This document shows, one piece after another, positions 8,565 through 17,441 of a stretch of 64,000 nucleotides of DNA. Position numbers and translations under genes: made by a program. Origin of the DNA: Bacteroidia bacterium. GTDB lineage: Bacteria; Bacteroidota; Bacteroidia; NS11-12g; UBA9320. Location of the stretch: contig JAOLBX010000002.1 in the NCBI GenBank assembly GCA_028339355.1, positions 90,218 through 154,217 on the forward strand, given 5' to 3'. The notes beneath the pieces were generated by a model. It searched no databases. It was not told the DNA's origin and worked only from the letters and a program-made list of their open reading frames with translations. The stretch's first letter is position 1. Each line of letters begins with the position of its first letter.

Positions 8565-9102
8565 TACTGTTAGCAAAGTTAAAAAAACTAAAGGTACTCT
8601 GCCCGTAGTTTCTAGAATCCACCAGAAGTGGATGACTGACTTGTGTCATGGTTTGATGCTCTAGTATAAAAACACCACCGGGTTTAAGATAATTTCCATC
8701 CGAAAGCCGTTTTATAAGCTCATGAATTTCTGCATTTGCATTATATGGAGGATCCGCAAATATGATATCATATTGTCCTGTCTCTTTTTCCAAAAATTTT
8801 AAAACTTTGGCTTGTTTCACTTTTAGAGAAAGTTTTAATTTATTTACAAACTCTATAATGTAGCTTACTGATTTTTTATTAAAATCTACCGTAGTAATCG
8901 ATGTACACCCTCTAGAACAAAACTCTAAAGCCATGCTGCCCATTCCGCTATAAAGATCCAGTACCGCCACATCTTCAAAGTAATACGTTTGGTCTAGAAT
9001 ATTAAACAACGCTTCTTTGGCTCTATCCGTTGTAGGACGTGCATGAGGCATATTTCTTGTAGGAAATCTAAACCCTTTGTGGATACCACTTATAATACGC
9101 AT
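8557..9102 (-). CDS. rsmD: 16S rRNA (guanine-966-N2)-methyltransferase
   Basis: S-adenosylmethionine-dependent methylation of G966 in 16S rRNA. N-terminal RIISGIHKG and TTDRAKEALFNIL are RsmD hallmarks; the SAM site has DLYSGMGSMALE at 49-60 and the catalytic DPPYN at 117-121. Length 181 is normal. It overlaps both neighbours (13 bases with the DUF3822 gene, 8 with coaD), so the three genes are co-translated. Confidence 0.95.
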   Translation of the reverse strand: MRIISGIHKGFRFPTRNMPHARPTTDRAKEALFNILDQTYYFEDVAVLDLYSGMGSMALEFCSRGCTSITTVDFNKKSVSYIIEFVNKLKLSLKVKQAKVLKFLEKETGQYDIIFADPPYNANAEIHELIKRLSDGNYLKPGGVFILEHQTMTQVSHPLLVDSRNYGQSTFSFFNFANSNE

Positions 9103-9830
9103 TGGGCGAAAAATTGAGCTAATACTTCAGCTTCTTTGGCCTTCTCTTCTTGAGCCATATGTGCGGAAGACGCCAAAGTGCTTAGGTACAAGGGAGTAAC
9201 ATACTTTTGAAATAAAGAATGGTATGATTCGTGTTTTCCTTTTGAGCAAACACTTTCAAAATGTAAGCTGTCTGCAGGTAGTTCCAGCTGCTCTATTACC
9301 AACATTATATAGTAAAATACCTCTTCTAAATTATCCGCAGGAAATCTATTTGCTAAGAGAAATTTACCATCCTTCCAAGCTAATACGCTCAGTTTATTAT
9401 CGTAGGTATAAAAATAGAGTGCATCTTTATATGATTTCTGAGAAGCATATTGATACACTAGTTCGATGTCTGTATGTTGAAGATCAGATACGAGCCTTTT
9501 CGAAACTAAAGAATATCGTTCATTTGGCTTATAAACCTCCATGAACTCTTCTGTATTTGAAGTTGACAATACCTTCTCCTTACCAAAATTCAGTTCGTAA
9601 AATGAAGCATAGTTAACTGCTCCCAGCGGGGCCAACGTAAAATTTTGAAAGGCCGTGATAAGTCTACTAGTGCTGAAGATACAATTGGATAAAACATTGG
9701 GATACTCCACTTCACTGGTAGTATGTGTCCATTTCAAGTTATGGTCTTTGCCATAAACTAAATATACTGTAAACTCAGGAAAAAGACTGACAACAAGCTG
9801 ATCACTTACCGCATTGTGATAAGGTAACAT
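9090..9830 (-). CDS. DUF3822 family protein
   Basis: A Bacteroidota family of unknown function that is usually found directly upstream of rsmD, as here. 246 residues, no signal peptide and no membrane helix, so probably cytosolic. From memory, a structural-genomics homologue was described as having an actin/Hsp70-like fold; no ATP-binding motif is obvious to me in this sequence. First gene of an overlapping set with rsmD and coaD; an 18-base gap separates it from the membrane protein gene upstream. Confidence 0.8.
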   Translation of the reverse strand: MLPYHNAVSDQLVVSLFPEFTVYLVYGKDHNLKWTHTTSEVEYPNVLSNCIFSTSRLITAFQNFTLAPLGAVNYASFYELNFGKEKVLSTSNTEEFMEVYKPNERYSLVSKRLVSDLQHTDIELVYQYASQKSYKDALYFYTYDNKLSVLAWKDGKFLLANRFPADNLEEVFYYIMLVIEQLELPADSLHFESVCSKGKHESYHSLFQKYVTPLYLSTLASSAHMAQEEKAKEAEVLAQFFAQCVL

Positions 9831-9848
9831 TTTAGTTTACCCGCATTT

Positions 9849-10385
9849 TTAATTCCAGTTACCGTTATAGTTTACGTCGAAAATAGATCCAACCTTTAAG
9901 GGATCATTCTTTTTCGAACGCTCTCTATTGAATGGAGCTGGATCTTTTATTTCAAAAACCGGTACTGTTACATTATTCTTTTTAATTTCACCTGAAGCTA
10001 TTAGAAACTGTAAGGTATCATTGAATGGCACATAACGTAAGTTAGGTACATCTATATCCTTAAATAGAGAGTCCTTAACACTTACCAATATTTCGTCAAC
10101 TTTATAAACAGTCGTAGAATCATCCTTGTCCCCTTGCTGAATTAGTACTTTCATTTGACCATTCTCCATAAAATTCAACAAATCGTTAAAGTCTCCTGAA
10201 AACTTTCCATTTTGATCCTTATACGCTATTTGACCATCTCTTAAGGTCTTCAGTTTTTCTATAACCGCTTCCTCTTTGATAGCTACTTCTTTCTCGTATC
10301 TTACAGGCTCTGCAATGGATTCATAAGTATAATATGTTAGGACAGCGATTAAGGCCAATAGTACTACTCTAATTACGTATTTCAT
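9849..10385 (-). CDS. Conserved hypothetical, single-pass membrane-anchored
   Basis: 178 residues: a short cytosolic start, one membrane helix (about 5-24) and an exported domain with no recognised motif; the segment AYKDQNGKFSGDF near 55-67 is reminiscent of the Bacteroidota proteins that start with a pilin-like helix and a 'DxxGxF' loop, but I do not assign a function. It lies 18 bases upstream of DUF3822 on the same strand and may share its transcript. Confidence 0.6.
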   Translation of the reverse strand: MKYVIRVVLLALIAVLTYYTYESIAEPVRYEKEVAIKEEAVIEKLKTLRDGQIAYKDQNGKFSGDFNDLLNFMENGQMKVLIQQGDKDDSTTVYKVDEILVSVKDSLFKDIDVPNLRYVPFNDTLQFLIASGEIKKNNVTVPVFEIKDPAPFNRERSKKNDPLKVGSIFDVNYNGNWN

Positions 10386-10498
10386 ATGGTGTTATTCTTG
10401 GTTCTTAGTAGGCAATATTACGCAAAAACAGTTGAAAATATTTTGCCAAGTTCATATTTTATTAATGAAAGAATGTTTTGAGTATATCAACGAATTTT

Positions 10499-10539
10499 AA
10501 AACAAAAAAGCCTTGCTGATACTAATCAACAAGACTTTT
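10499..10539 (-). terminator. Rho-independent terminator of the ATP synthase operon
   Basis: A 15-base stem (10506-10520 with 10525-10539, 4-base loop) followed on the minus strand by a T-rich run. The two imperfect positions become G.U pairs only on the minus strand, which fixes its direction as reading out of atpG. Confidence 0.85.
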
Positions 10540-10559
10540 GTATATCATCTACTTCTATA

Positions 10560-11444
10560 CTAACCTTCTAAAGCCGCCGCACCGCCTACTATTTCTAGTA
10601 TTTCAGTGGTAATAGCTGCCTGTCTAGCTTGATTGTATTGTAGTTTTAGGTCATATATTATCTCTCCAGCATTCTCAGTAGCCTTGTCCATAGCAACCAT
10701 ACGGCTACCGTGGTCAGAAGCTTGAGAGTCTAGCATAGTTCTGTATAACTGAGTTTTTACTGCCCTAGGTATAATAGTAAAGAGTAATTCTGTTTTGGAT
10801 GGTTCGAAAGAAAAATCAGCTAAAAATTTTGATTCGTTTTCTTTTTTCCCTTCAAAAGCTTCAAGTTCTACAGGAAGTAATTTCTCAGCAGTAACTATCT
10901 GAGTGGCAGCATTTTTAAATTTGTTATATACTACGCGTACCTCGTCATACTTTCCTTCCAAAAATTCTGCTATTACTTTATCTCCTATTCCAAACACATT
11001 ATCTGAGTTTAGATCTAGAAACGCTTTGATATCTGAATTGTCCATATCTAATTTTGAACGTTTAAAGAATTCTGAGGCTTTCTTACCCAAAAACTTTAAG
11101 GTCACATTAGCATTCGCATATTTTCCAGAAATTAAGGTATTTACTTCTTTTATCACATTAGAGTTGAAACCACCGCATAAACCTCTATCACTAGAGTTTA
11201 CGATTAGTAATACATTTTTAACTTCTCTATGCTCAAAATAACCTTGGAGACTTTGCTCATCTTTAGCAGAATCAGCCAAATTCATCAATATACCGTTTAA
11301 CTTATCGGCATAAGGTCTCATTTGGGTAATAGCTTGCTGAGCCTTACGTAGCTTAGTAGCCGAAACCATTTTCATGGCTTTGGTTATTTGCTGCGTAGAC
11401 TGGGTACTCGCTATACGGTTTCTTACTTCTTTAAGATTTGCCAT
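10560..11444 (-). CDS. atpG: F1Fo ATP synthase gamma subunit
   Basis: Central rotor shaft of F1. N-terminal coiled-coil helix with KAMKMVSATKL (about 23-33) and C-terminal helix with YNQARQAAITTEILEIVGGA are the conserved ends that form the shaft. 294 residues. Last gene of the operon, 5 bases after atpA and about 20 bases before the terminator. Confidence 0.97.
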   Translation of the reverse strand: MANLKEVRNRIASTQSTQQITKAMKMVSATKLRKAQQAITQMRPYADKLNGILMNLADSAKDEQSLQGYFEHREVKNVLLIVNSSDRGLCGGFNSNVIKEVNTLISGKYANANVTLKFLGKKASEFFKRSKLDMDNSDIKAFLDLNSDNVFGIGDKVIAEFLEGKYDEVRVVYNKFKNAATQIVTAEKLLPVELEAFEGKKENESKFLADFSFEPSKTELLFTIIPRAVKTQLYRTMLDSQASDHGSRMVAMDKATENAGEIIYDLKLQYNQARQAAITTEILEIVGGAAALEG

Positions 11445-11449
11445 TGTCT

Positions 11450-13030
11450 TCAGGCTTTATAGTTTTTTGCTACCTCTGCACCTACAGATGCTATTGTATC
11501 TGTAATCGTGTTATCCAATTTACCTGCTGACAATGCATCGATCACATCACTGTGGTCAGACTCCATTTTCATAAGGAACTCCTCTTCAAACTTTCTAACT
11601 TGCTCTACTGGCACAGACTTAAGTAAGCCTTTACTACCTAAGTAGATAATTGCTACTTGCTTACCTACAGATAATGGAGAAAATTGTGGTTGTTTAAGTA
11701 TTTCCACGTTTCTCGCTCCTTTATCTAGTACACCTTTTGTAGCTGCATCTAGGTCAGAACCAAACTTAGCAAATGCTTCGAGCTCTCTATATTGTGCTTG
11801 GTCAAGTTTCAGAGTACCAGAAGTTTTCTTCATTGATTTAATCTGAGCATTACCACCTACACGAGATACTGATATACCTACGTTGATAGCTGGACGAACA
11901 CCAGAGTTAAATAAATCTGATTCTAAGAAAATCTGACCATCCGTAATGGATATTACGTTTGTTGGAATGTACGCTGATACGTCACCCGCTTGAGTTTCTA
12001 TAATTGGAAGAGCAGTCAATGAACCACCACCTTTTACTTTACCTTTCAAAGATTCCGGTAGGTCATTCATTTCTTGAGCAATGTTATCATTGCTATTTAC
12101 CTTACACGCTCTTTCTAATAGACGAGAGTGAAGATAAAAAACATCGCCTGGATATGCTTCACGTCCCGGAGGTCTTTTCAAAAGAAGAGAAACCTCACGA
12201 TAAGCTACTGCTTGCTTACTCAAATCATCAAATACGATAAGAGCAGGTCTCCCTGTATCTCTAAAATACTCACCTATAGCCGCCCCAGCCATTGGTGCAT
12301 AAAACTGCATAGGAGCAGGATCCGCAGCAGATGCTGCTACTACTACGGTATAAGCCATAGCACCTTTTGCTTCTAGTGAGTTTACTACTTGCTTTACTGT
12401 ACTTGCTTTTTGACCACAAGCTACGTAAATACAAAATACTGGTTCTCCAGCATCATAAAATTCTTTTTGATTGATAATAGTATCAATACATACAGCTGTT
12501 TTACCAGTCTGTCTATCTCCAATAACAAGCTCTCTTTGACCTCTACCTACAGGTATCATAGCATCGATAGCTTTTATCCCTGTTTGCATAGGCTCAGTAA
12601 CCGGCTCTCTATAGATTACTCCTGGTGCTTTTCGCTCCAAAGGCATCTCAAAAGTCTCCCCTACGATAGGTCCTTTACCGTCTATTGGCTGGCCTAGCGT
12701 ATTTACTACTCTACCTAGCATTCCTTCTCCTACTTTTAGAGAAGCAATTCTATTGGTTCTTTTTACCGTATCTCCTTCTTTTATTTCTCTTGAACTACCT
12801 AGGAGTACTGCTCCTACATTATCTTCTTCAAGGTTTAAAACGATTCCTTGTACACCGTTTTCAAATTCGATTAGCTCTCCCGACTTAACTTGTGTAAGTC
12901 CATAAATACGAGCGATACCGTCACCCACTTGGAGTACTGTACCTACCTCTTCTAACTGAGCATCAGTTTTTACACCTGCTAATTGCTCTTTTATTATACT
13001 AGAAACTTCGTCTGGTCTTATTGCAGCCAT
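11450..13030 (-). CDS. atpA: F1Fo ATP synthase alpha subunit
   Basis: Non-catalytic nucleotide-binding subunit of F1. Walker A GDRQTGKT at 171-178, [20 protein letters not shown] region in the middle, and the arginine finger context SVSRVGG near 378. 526 residues, full length. Between atpH (9-base gap) and atpG (5-base gap). Confidence 0.98.
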   Translation of the reverse strand: MAAIRPDEVSSIIKEQLAGVKTDAQLEEVGTVLQVGDGIARIYGLTQVKSGELIEFENGVQGIVLNLEEDNVGAVLLGSSREIKEGDTVKRTNRIASLKVGEGMLGRVVNTLGQPIDGKGPIVGETFEMPLERKAPGVIYREPVTEPMQTGIKAIDAMIPVGRGQRELVIGDRQTGKTAVCIDTIINQKEFYDAGEPVFCIYVACGQKASTVKQVVNSLEAKGAMAYTVVVAASAADPAPMQFYAPMAGAAIGEYFRDTGRPALIVFDDLSKQAVAYREVSLLLKRPPGREAYPGDVFYLHSRLLERACKVNSNDNIAQEMNDLPESLKGKVKGGGSLTALPIIETQAGDVSAYIPTNVISITDGQIFLESDLFNSGVRPAINVGISVSRVGGNAQIKSMKKTSGTLKLDQAQYRELEAFAKFGSDLDAATKGVLDKGARNVEILKQPQFSPLSVGKQVAIIYLGSKGLLKSVPVEQVRKFEEEFLMKMESDHSDVIDALSAGKLDNTITDTIASVGAEVAKNYKA

Positions 13031-13039
13031 TGTGTTGTT

Positions 13040-13579
13040 TTAATTATAAATTAATTGTTTTCTGATTTCTCTAAGTTCTCTAGACACACTCTTGTCAAGG
13101 AGTTTATCTTCATGCTTTATAATGACTCCTCCTACTATTTTAGGATCGATTTCATTAACCAGCTCTATATCTTCTTTGCCCAAAAGTCCTACCACATAAC
13201 TTTTCATCTGTTTTAGGGTTTCGTCTGTCAAAGAAACAGCAGAAACTATTGTAGCTTTAGCTATCCCTTTCATATCATTATAACATGATATATAATAGTC
13301 TGCCACCATAGGTAATTCGCTTTCTCTTTTTTTATCTACTAAGAATGAGATAAAATTCTTTGTAATTTCATTAGTGTCGCTAAACACTTTATCCATTACT
13401 GCTTTCTTAGCTTCGGATTTAACTATCGGATTGTTTAGAAGATTTGATAATTCTCTGGACTCTGAGCATATATTTCTCACGGTGTCCATGTCATTTTTCA
13501 CTTCCTCTACTTTGTTTCCTTCTGTAGCTAAATCTAAAAGAGACTTTGAATATCTTAATGCTATTCTGCTTGATGCCAT
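13040..13579 (-). CDS. atpH: F1Fo ATP synthase delta subunit
   Basis: Peripheral-stalk subunit that joins F1 alpha to subunit b. N-terminal helical bundle starting ASSRIALRYSKSLLDLA and C-terminal VGGVIIKHEDKLLDKSV are family-typical. 179 residues. Three bases after atpF. Confidence 0.93.
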   Translation of the reverse strand: MASSRIALRYSKSLLDLATEGNKVEEVKNDMDTVRNICSESRELSNLLNNPIVKSEAKKAVMDKVFSDTNEITKNFISFLVDKKRESELPMVADYYISCYNDMKGIAKATIVSAVSLTDETLKQMKSYVVGLLGKEDIELVNEIDPKIVGGVIIKHEDKLLDKSVSRELREIRKQLIYN

Positions 13580-13582
13580 TTT

Positions 13583-14077
13583 TTAGTTTGCTTGTGATTG
13601 ACTCAGGTGATTTTCTACAAGTGCTTGTTGTGCACCTTTGTCACTCAATTCTTTTTTGATAACTTTCTCAGCTATCTCCAGAGATAATTCACCCACTTGC
13701 TTTTTAATGTCAGACAGTGCTTGATGCTTCTCCTTTTCGATTTCTGCTCTTGCAGAATTGATTAGTCTGTTGCTTTCAGTAGTTGCAGAAACTTTAGCAT
13801 CCGACATGATTTTCTCTTTCATCTCTTTCGCTTCTTTCAAAATCTGCTCACGCTCTAGTCTGGCAGTAGCAAGAAGTTTCTCATTGTCTGCTATGAGCTC
13901 GCTCATTTGAGCTTTAGCATCTTCAGCAGACTTGAGCGAACGCTCTATGAATTCTTCTCGGTCGTGAAGTGCATCGATGATACCCTTCCATGCAAACTTT
14001 TTCAAAAGAAAAAGTACCACAAGGAATGCTATAGACATCCATAGCACTAAGCCTAATTCTGGTAATAACGGGTTCAT
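13583..14077 (-). CDS. atpF: F1Fo ATP synthase subunit b
   Basis: Membrane-anchored peripheral stalk. One N-terminal membrane helix (about 6-26), then a long charged helix (30-150) rich in Glu, Lys and Ala that dimerises. 164 residues. Follows atpE after a 66-base gap and is close to atpH. Confidence 0.93.
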   Translation of the reverse strand: MNPLLPELGLVLWMSIAFLVVLFLLKKFAWKGIIDALHDREEFIERSLKSAEDAKAQMSELIADNEKLLATARLEREQILKEAKEMKEKIMSDAKVSATTESNRLINSARAEIEKEKHQALSDIKKQVGELSLEIAEKVIKKELSDKGAQQALVENHLSQSQAN

Positions 14078-14143
14078 AATAATTAAATATTTAAAAGTAG
14101 TAGTGCCAAAACAATGACACCACTACTAAATTTATTTTAGTTA

Positions 14144-14398
<255 letters not shown>

Positions 14399-14448
14399 TT
14401 AAATTGTTACTTGTGTTTGAATTTATTTAATTTTAGTATATAAACGTA

Positions 14449-15513
14449 TTAATGTGCGTGGTCATGCTCCTCTACAGCCGAACCAAAGTAAAGTGCAGAG
14501 AGAAGTGTGAACACATATGCTTGTAAGAAAGCTACCAATAGCTCTATCGCAAACATGAATATTGAAAATGCTACAGAAAGGATCGATACTCCGTATCCTC
14601 CACCTGCACCATACAAGTTATTAAAAATGAATATCAAACTCACAAATGAGAGTATGATAATGTGCCCTGCAGTTATGTTAGCAAACAAACGAAGGGTTAA
14701 GACCACAGGCTTTGAGATAAAACCTATAAGCTCTATAAAGAACATCAATGGAATAGGAAACTTCAACCACCAAGGTACTCCAGGTGTATTGTAAATGTGT
14801 TTCCAATAATCTTTATTACCATTAACAGAGGTAATGATAAATGTAAAGATAGCCAGCACAAGTGCAACTGCTATATTTCCAGTAACATTAAATCCACCAA
14901 GAAATGGAATAAGACCTAACATATTACCTATCCATATGAAAAAGAAAATAGTAAGTAAGTAGGGTAAGAATTTTTTATATTTTTTTCCTATAGAAGGTTT
15001 TGCTATCTCGTCAGTCACAAACAATATTAGTGGTTCGAACATTGATTGCATACCTTTTGGAGCCATCCCTTCTCTCTTTTTATAACTTTTTGCTATGGAT
15101 ATAAATACAAACAGCATTATGCCCATAGTGACAAACATACCGAAAACCGTTTTAGTTATAGAAATGTCGAAAGGCTTCGCGGCATCTATATGTCCGTGCT
15201 CATCTCTAGATACTTCGCCATTATCTCCGACAAAGTATATTTTCTCGTGATCCATAATGTATCCATTGTATGGCTCACCATGAGAAATTTTGGAAGAACT
15301 AAACATATCCAAACCTTTCTCCTTGGAATATAAAATTATAGGTAATGGAATATGGATAGGGCCAACATGGATTTCGTGATTGTCCATCACGTGGTGCATT
15401 ATTAGTTCACCTGCATTAAAAGACTTTTCTTCTGAGCCATGCTCTGGGGCATGTTCCGCTATTGCGGCAAAAGACGTTGTAAAAAGGATAAATGCTACAA
15501 TAAAACGATACAT
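14449..15513 (-). CDS. atpB: F1Fo ATP synthase subunit a, with long exported N-terminal region
   Basis: Proton-channel stator subunit. The essential Arg sits in LTLRLFANITAGH near residue 290. Compared with the usual 240-270 residues, this protein has an extra N-terminal part: a signal-like segment (MYRFIVAFILFTTSFAAIA) and about 100 polar residues, a layout commonly seen in Bacteroidota; it ends with a His/Asp-rich tail. I start at the ATG at 15513 rather than 15 codons earlier because this gives the clean signal segment. Confidence 0.93.
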   Translation of the reverse strand: MYRFIVAFILFTTSFAAIAEHAPEHGSEEKSFNAGELIMHHVMDNHEIHVGPIHIPLPIILYSKEKGLDMFSSSKISHGEPYNGYIMDHEKIYFVGDNGEVSRDEHGHIDAAKPFDISITKTVFGMFVTMGIMLFVFISIAKSYKKREGMAPKGMQSMFEPLILFVTDEIAKPSIGKKYKKFLPYLLTIFFFIWIGNMLGLIPFLGGFNVTGNIAVALVLAIFTFIITSVNGNKDYWKHIYNTPGVPWWLKFPIPLMFFIELIGFISKPVVLTLRLFANITAGHIIILSFVSLIFIFNNLYGAGGGYGVSILSVAFSIFMFAIELLVAFLQAYVFTLLSALYFGSAVEEHDHAH

Positions 15514-15538
15514 TTTACTTCTTTTAAGTGCCTGAATA

Positions 15539-15943
15539 TTAGTCTGTTGTACTTTCAACGGTGGTCTGTTTTTCGGCTCGCAATTTATGCACTAATTGAT
15601 ATATTTCAAATATTGTATAAAATAAATATAAAATTAAGTAGTAAACGATGACATCTTTTGACTGCATGTCGCTGATTAATAAATATATAACTAAGAATAA
15701 AAGAGATAATAACATTCTAATACCAGTCCCTCCTATCACTCCCAAGAAAAATTTGGAATTGGACTCACTGGTCACAGCTTTTTGTGTCTTATAGCCTATC
15801 ACCAAACCCAACAGGTAATAGAACCCTAAAACTGCCCAAAACCAAGTGGCATCTCTACTGCCTACAAAATATAAAAACAACGCAGTAGCTATGCCTATAA
15901 CAATTGTCATTGCAGTCAGTTTTGTAAAAAAATTAATACTCAC
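15539..15943 (-). CDS. Four-TM protein of the ATP synthase operon (AtpI-like position)
   Basis: 134 residues with four membrane helices (about 9-27, 34-50, 64-86, 92-112) and a charged C-terminus. It sits between the AtpZ-like gene (1-base gap) and atpB, the place where AtpI occurs in other phyla. AtpI helps assemble the c-ring; the same role is an inference from position and topology only, since I see no diagnostic motif. Confidence 0.65.
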   Translation of the reverse strand: MSINFFTKLTAMTIVIGIATALFLYFVGSRDATWFWAVLGFYYLLGLVIGYKTQKAVTSESNSKFFLGVIGGTGIRMLLSLLFLVIYLLISDMQSKDVIVYYLILYLFYTIFEIYQLVHKLRAEKQTTVESTTD

Positions 15944-15944
15944 G

Positions 15945-16142
15945 TTACTTTAGCTTTTTGATAAGGATATAAATGACTGCAAATACAGCTATAAAAATTC
16001 CAATCAACAAGAAAACTGAATCTAAATTGAACCAAGAATCTAGCCAACGACCGAATAGAACCAAACCTACACATATAAGAATAAGCTGAAACCCTATTCC
16101 GGCATATTTACCCGAAGAACTAGGCTGTGGATGCTTTGGCAT
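15945..16142 (-). CDS. AtpZ/AtpI family small membrane protein
   Basis: 65 residues, two membrane helices joined by a short loop with GRWLDSWFNLDS, typical of the AtpZ (F0F1-ATPase gene 1) family. Members are linked to Mg2+/Ca2+ handling and to assembly of the synthase in other bacteria. Its start lies 23 bases inside the bactofilin gene, so it is translationally tied to it. Confidence 0.8.
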   Translation of the reverse strand: MPKHPQPSSSGKYAGIGFQLILICVGLVLFGRWLDSWFNLDSVFLLIGIFIAVFAVIYILIKKLK

Positions 16143-16527
16143 TTGGCACCTTTGAATCCGAGCTCATAGCAACTGCATTGCCCATAACACAAGACCCATT
16201 GAACTCTCCTCCATTTTCTACTACAATCTTAGAGGTCTTTATATCTCCGTGAATCTTAGCGCTAGATTTTACTATTAACAAATCAAGCACTTGTACATTC
16301 CCTTCTACTTTACCGCTCACGTCGCATGATTTGGCTTGTATATTACCTACAATTTTACCGGAGGTTCCGAGCACACATTTCCCTTTGGTATTTACATTTC
16401 CTTGTACCTCGCCATCTATTCGTAAATCTCCTGAGGAAGATAAGTTTCCTTCTATAATCGTACCTTCTCCTAATACATTTAGGACACCCGTTGGTTGATG
16501 GGGAGCTTTATCTTTTTTTCCTAACAT
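16120..16527 (-). CDS. Bactofilin (polymer-forming cytoskeletal protein)
   Basis: 135 residues made of a right-handed beta-helix core (about 18-115) with the repeated pattern GNLSSSGDLRIDGEVQGNV, KIVGNIQA, GKVEGNVQV, between short disordered ends. Bactofilins polymerise without nucleotide and often place peptidoglycan enzymes. The gene follows an M23 peptidase by 6 bases, a frequent functional pair, and overlaps the AtpZ gene, which ties a cytoskeletal element to the ATP synthase transcript. Confidence 0.92.
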   Translation of the reverse strand: MLGKKDKAPHQPTGVLNVLGEGTIIEGNLSSSGDLRIDGEVQGNVNTKGKCVLGTSGKIVGNIQAKSCDVSGKVEGNVQVLDLLIVKSSAKIHGDIKTSKIVVENGGEFNGSCVMGNAVAMSSDSKVPNAKASTA

Positions 16528-16533
16528 TTTTTC

Positions 16534-17358
16534 TTAAAAATTTATATACTGCTGTGGGTTTACTGCTATTCCTTTCTTCCACAATTCAAAATGAAGATGC
16601 GGACCAGATGCGAGTTCTCCAGTGTTACCTACCAGAGCTATAGCATCACCTGCATTTACAAAAGTACCTTCTTTTTTTAAGAGTACTGCATTGTGTTTGT
16701 AAACCGATACGAAGTTATTGGGATGCTGTACTACGAGTGTATGCCCCCCTCCAGGAGTCCACGCACTGAATATAACGCTACCTTTCTGTACCGATTTTAT
16801 TACTGAATTACTTTTTGCCGATATATCTGTAGCAAAGTGTTTTCTGTCTAAGTTAAAAGTGTCTGTAATGACTCCTGATAATGGAATGAAAAAATTATAA
16901 TCCTGAGGACTTGCCTCTGCTGGCCTTAATGCTACTTCCGTGGCGATAACATTTGACGATGCCTTTTCTATGATTGCTTCTGACTCTTCAATTTCTGTGT
17001 CAGTTCCTGATAAGTCTATATTGACATCCTCACCAGCTAACACTTTTCCCAAAACCTCACTTTGGAGCCTAAGCTGATATAGGCTTGTCTCTAAAGAGTC
17101 AATTTTTAGCATCATCTCATATTGCTCTTGACTACTGTACTTCGCACTCTTTGTTGGAAAAATATAATTGAGCGGGGTGTAAGCCAAAAGTAGATAAATG
17201 AGTAAGCCAAATAGGAATAATCCGGAGCATATCGCAATAAGGACATTCCAAGGTGTCAAAATAATGGATACCTTTTCCTCGAGGTTTTCATCCTTGCGAA
17301 GGATTATTCTATACCTACTTTTGAAGGTGGTTGATATTTTTTTTCGGAAAGAACCCAA
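16534..17358 (-). CDS. M23 (LytM-type) peptidoglycan endopeptidase
   Basis: Membrane-anchored, periplasmic zinc endopeptidase. One membrane helix (about 37-62), a coiled region, and a C-terminal LytM domain with the zinc ligands in HFATD (HxxxD) and the active HLHFE motif near 258; both are intact, so it is probably active rather than a regulatory LytM. Start is TTG at 17356-17358; a stop precedes it by two codons. Upstream partner of the bactofilin. It heads the operon that continues into ATP synthase and is divergent from sprE. Confidence 0.88.
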   Translation of the reverse strand: MGSFRKKISTTFKSRYRIILRKDENLEEKVSIILTPWNVLIAICSGLFLFGLLIYLLLAYTPLNYIFPTKSAKYSSQEQYEMMLKIDSLETSLYQLRLQSEVLGKVLAGEDVNIDLSGTDTEIEESEAIIEKASSNVIATEVALRPAEASPQDYNFFIPLSGVITDTFNLDRKHFATDISAKSNSVIKSVQKGSVIFSAWTPGGGHTLVVQHPNNFVSVYKHNAVLLKKEGTFVNAGDAIALVGNTGELASGPHLHFELWKKGIAVNPQQYINF

Positions 17359-17419
17359 CTTTTATCAATGATTGCGATGCATTTAAAATATTTTTGCTCC
17401 CTTTGGAGTTACAAGATTG

Positions 17420-17427
17420 CAAAGTTA
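17420..17427 (-). promoter_or_regulatory. Candidate -7 box for the M23-bactofilin-ATP synthase operon
   Basis: Minus-strand TAACTTTG (TAnnTTTG) about 62 bases before the M23 start, in the 83-base gap between the divergent M23 and sprE starts. -33 element not evident. Confidence 0.4.
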
Positions 17428-17441
17428 ATAGGAATATCAAT

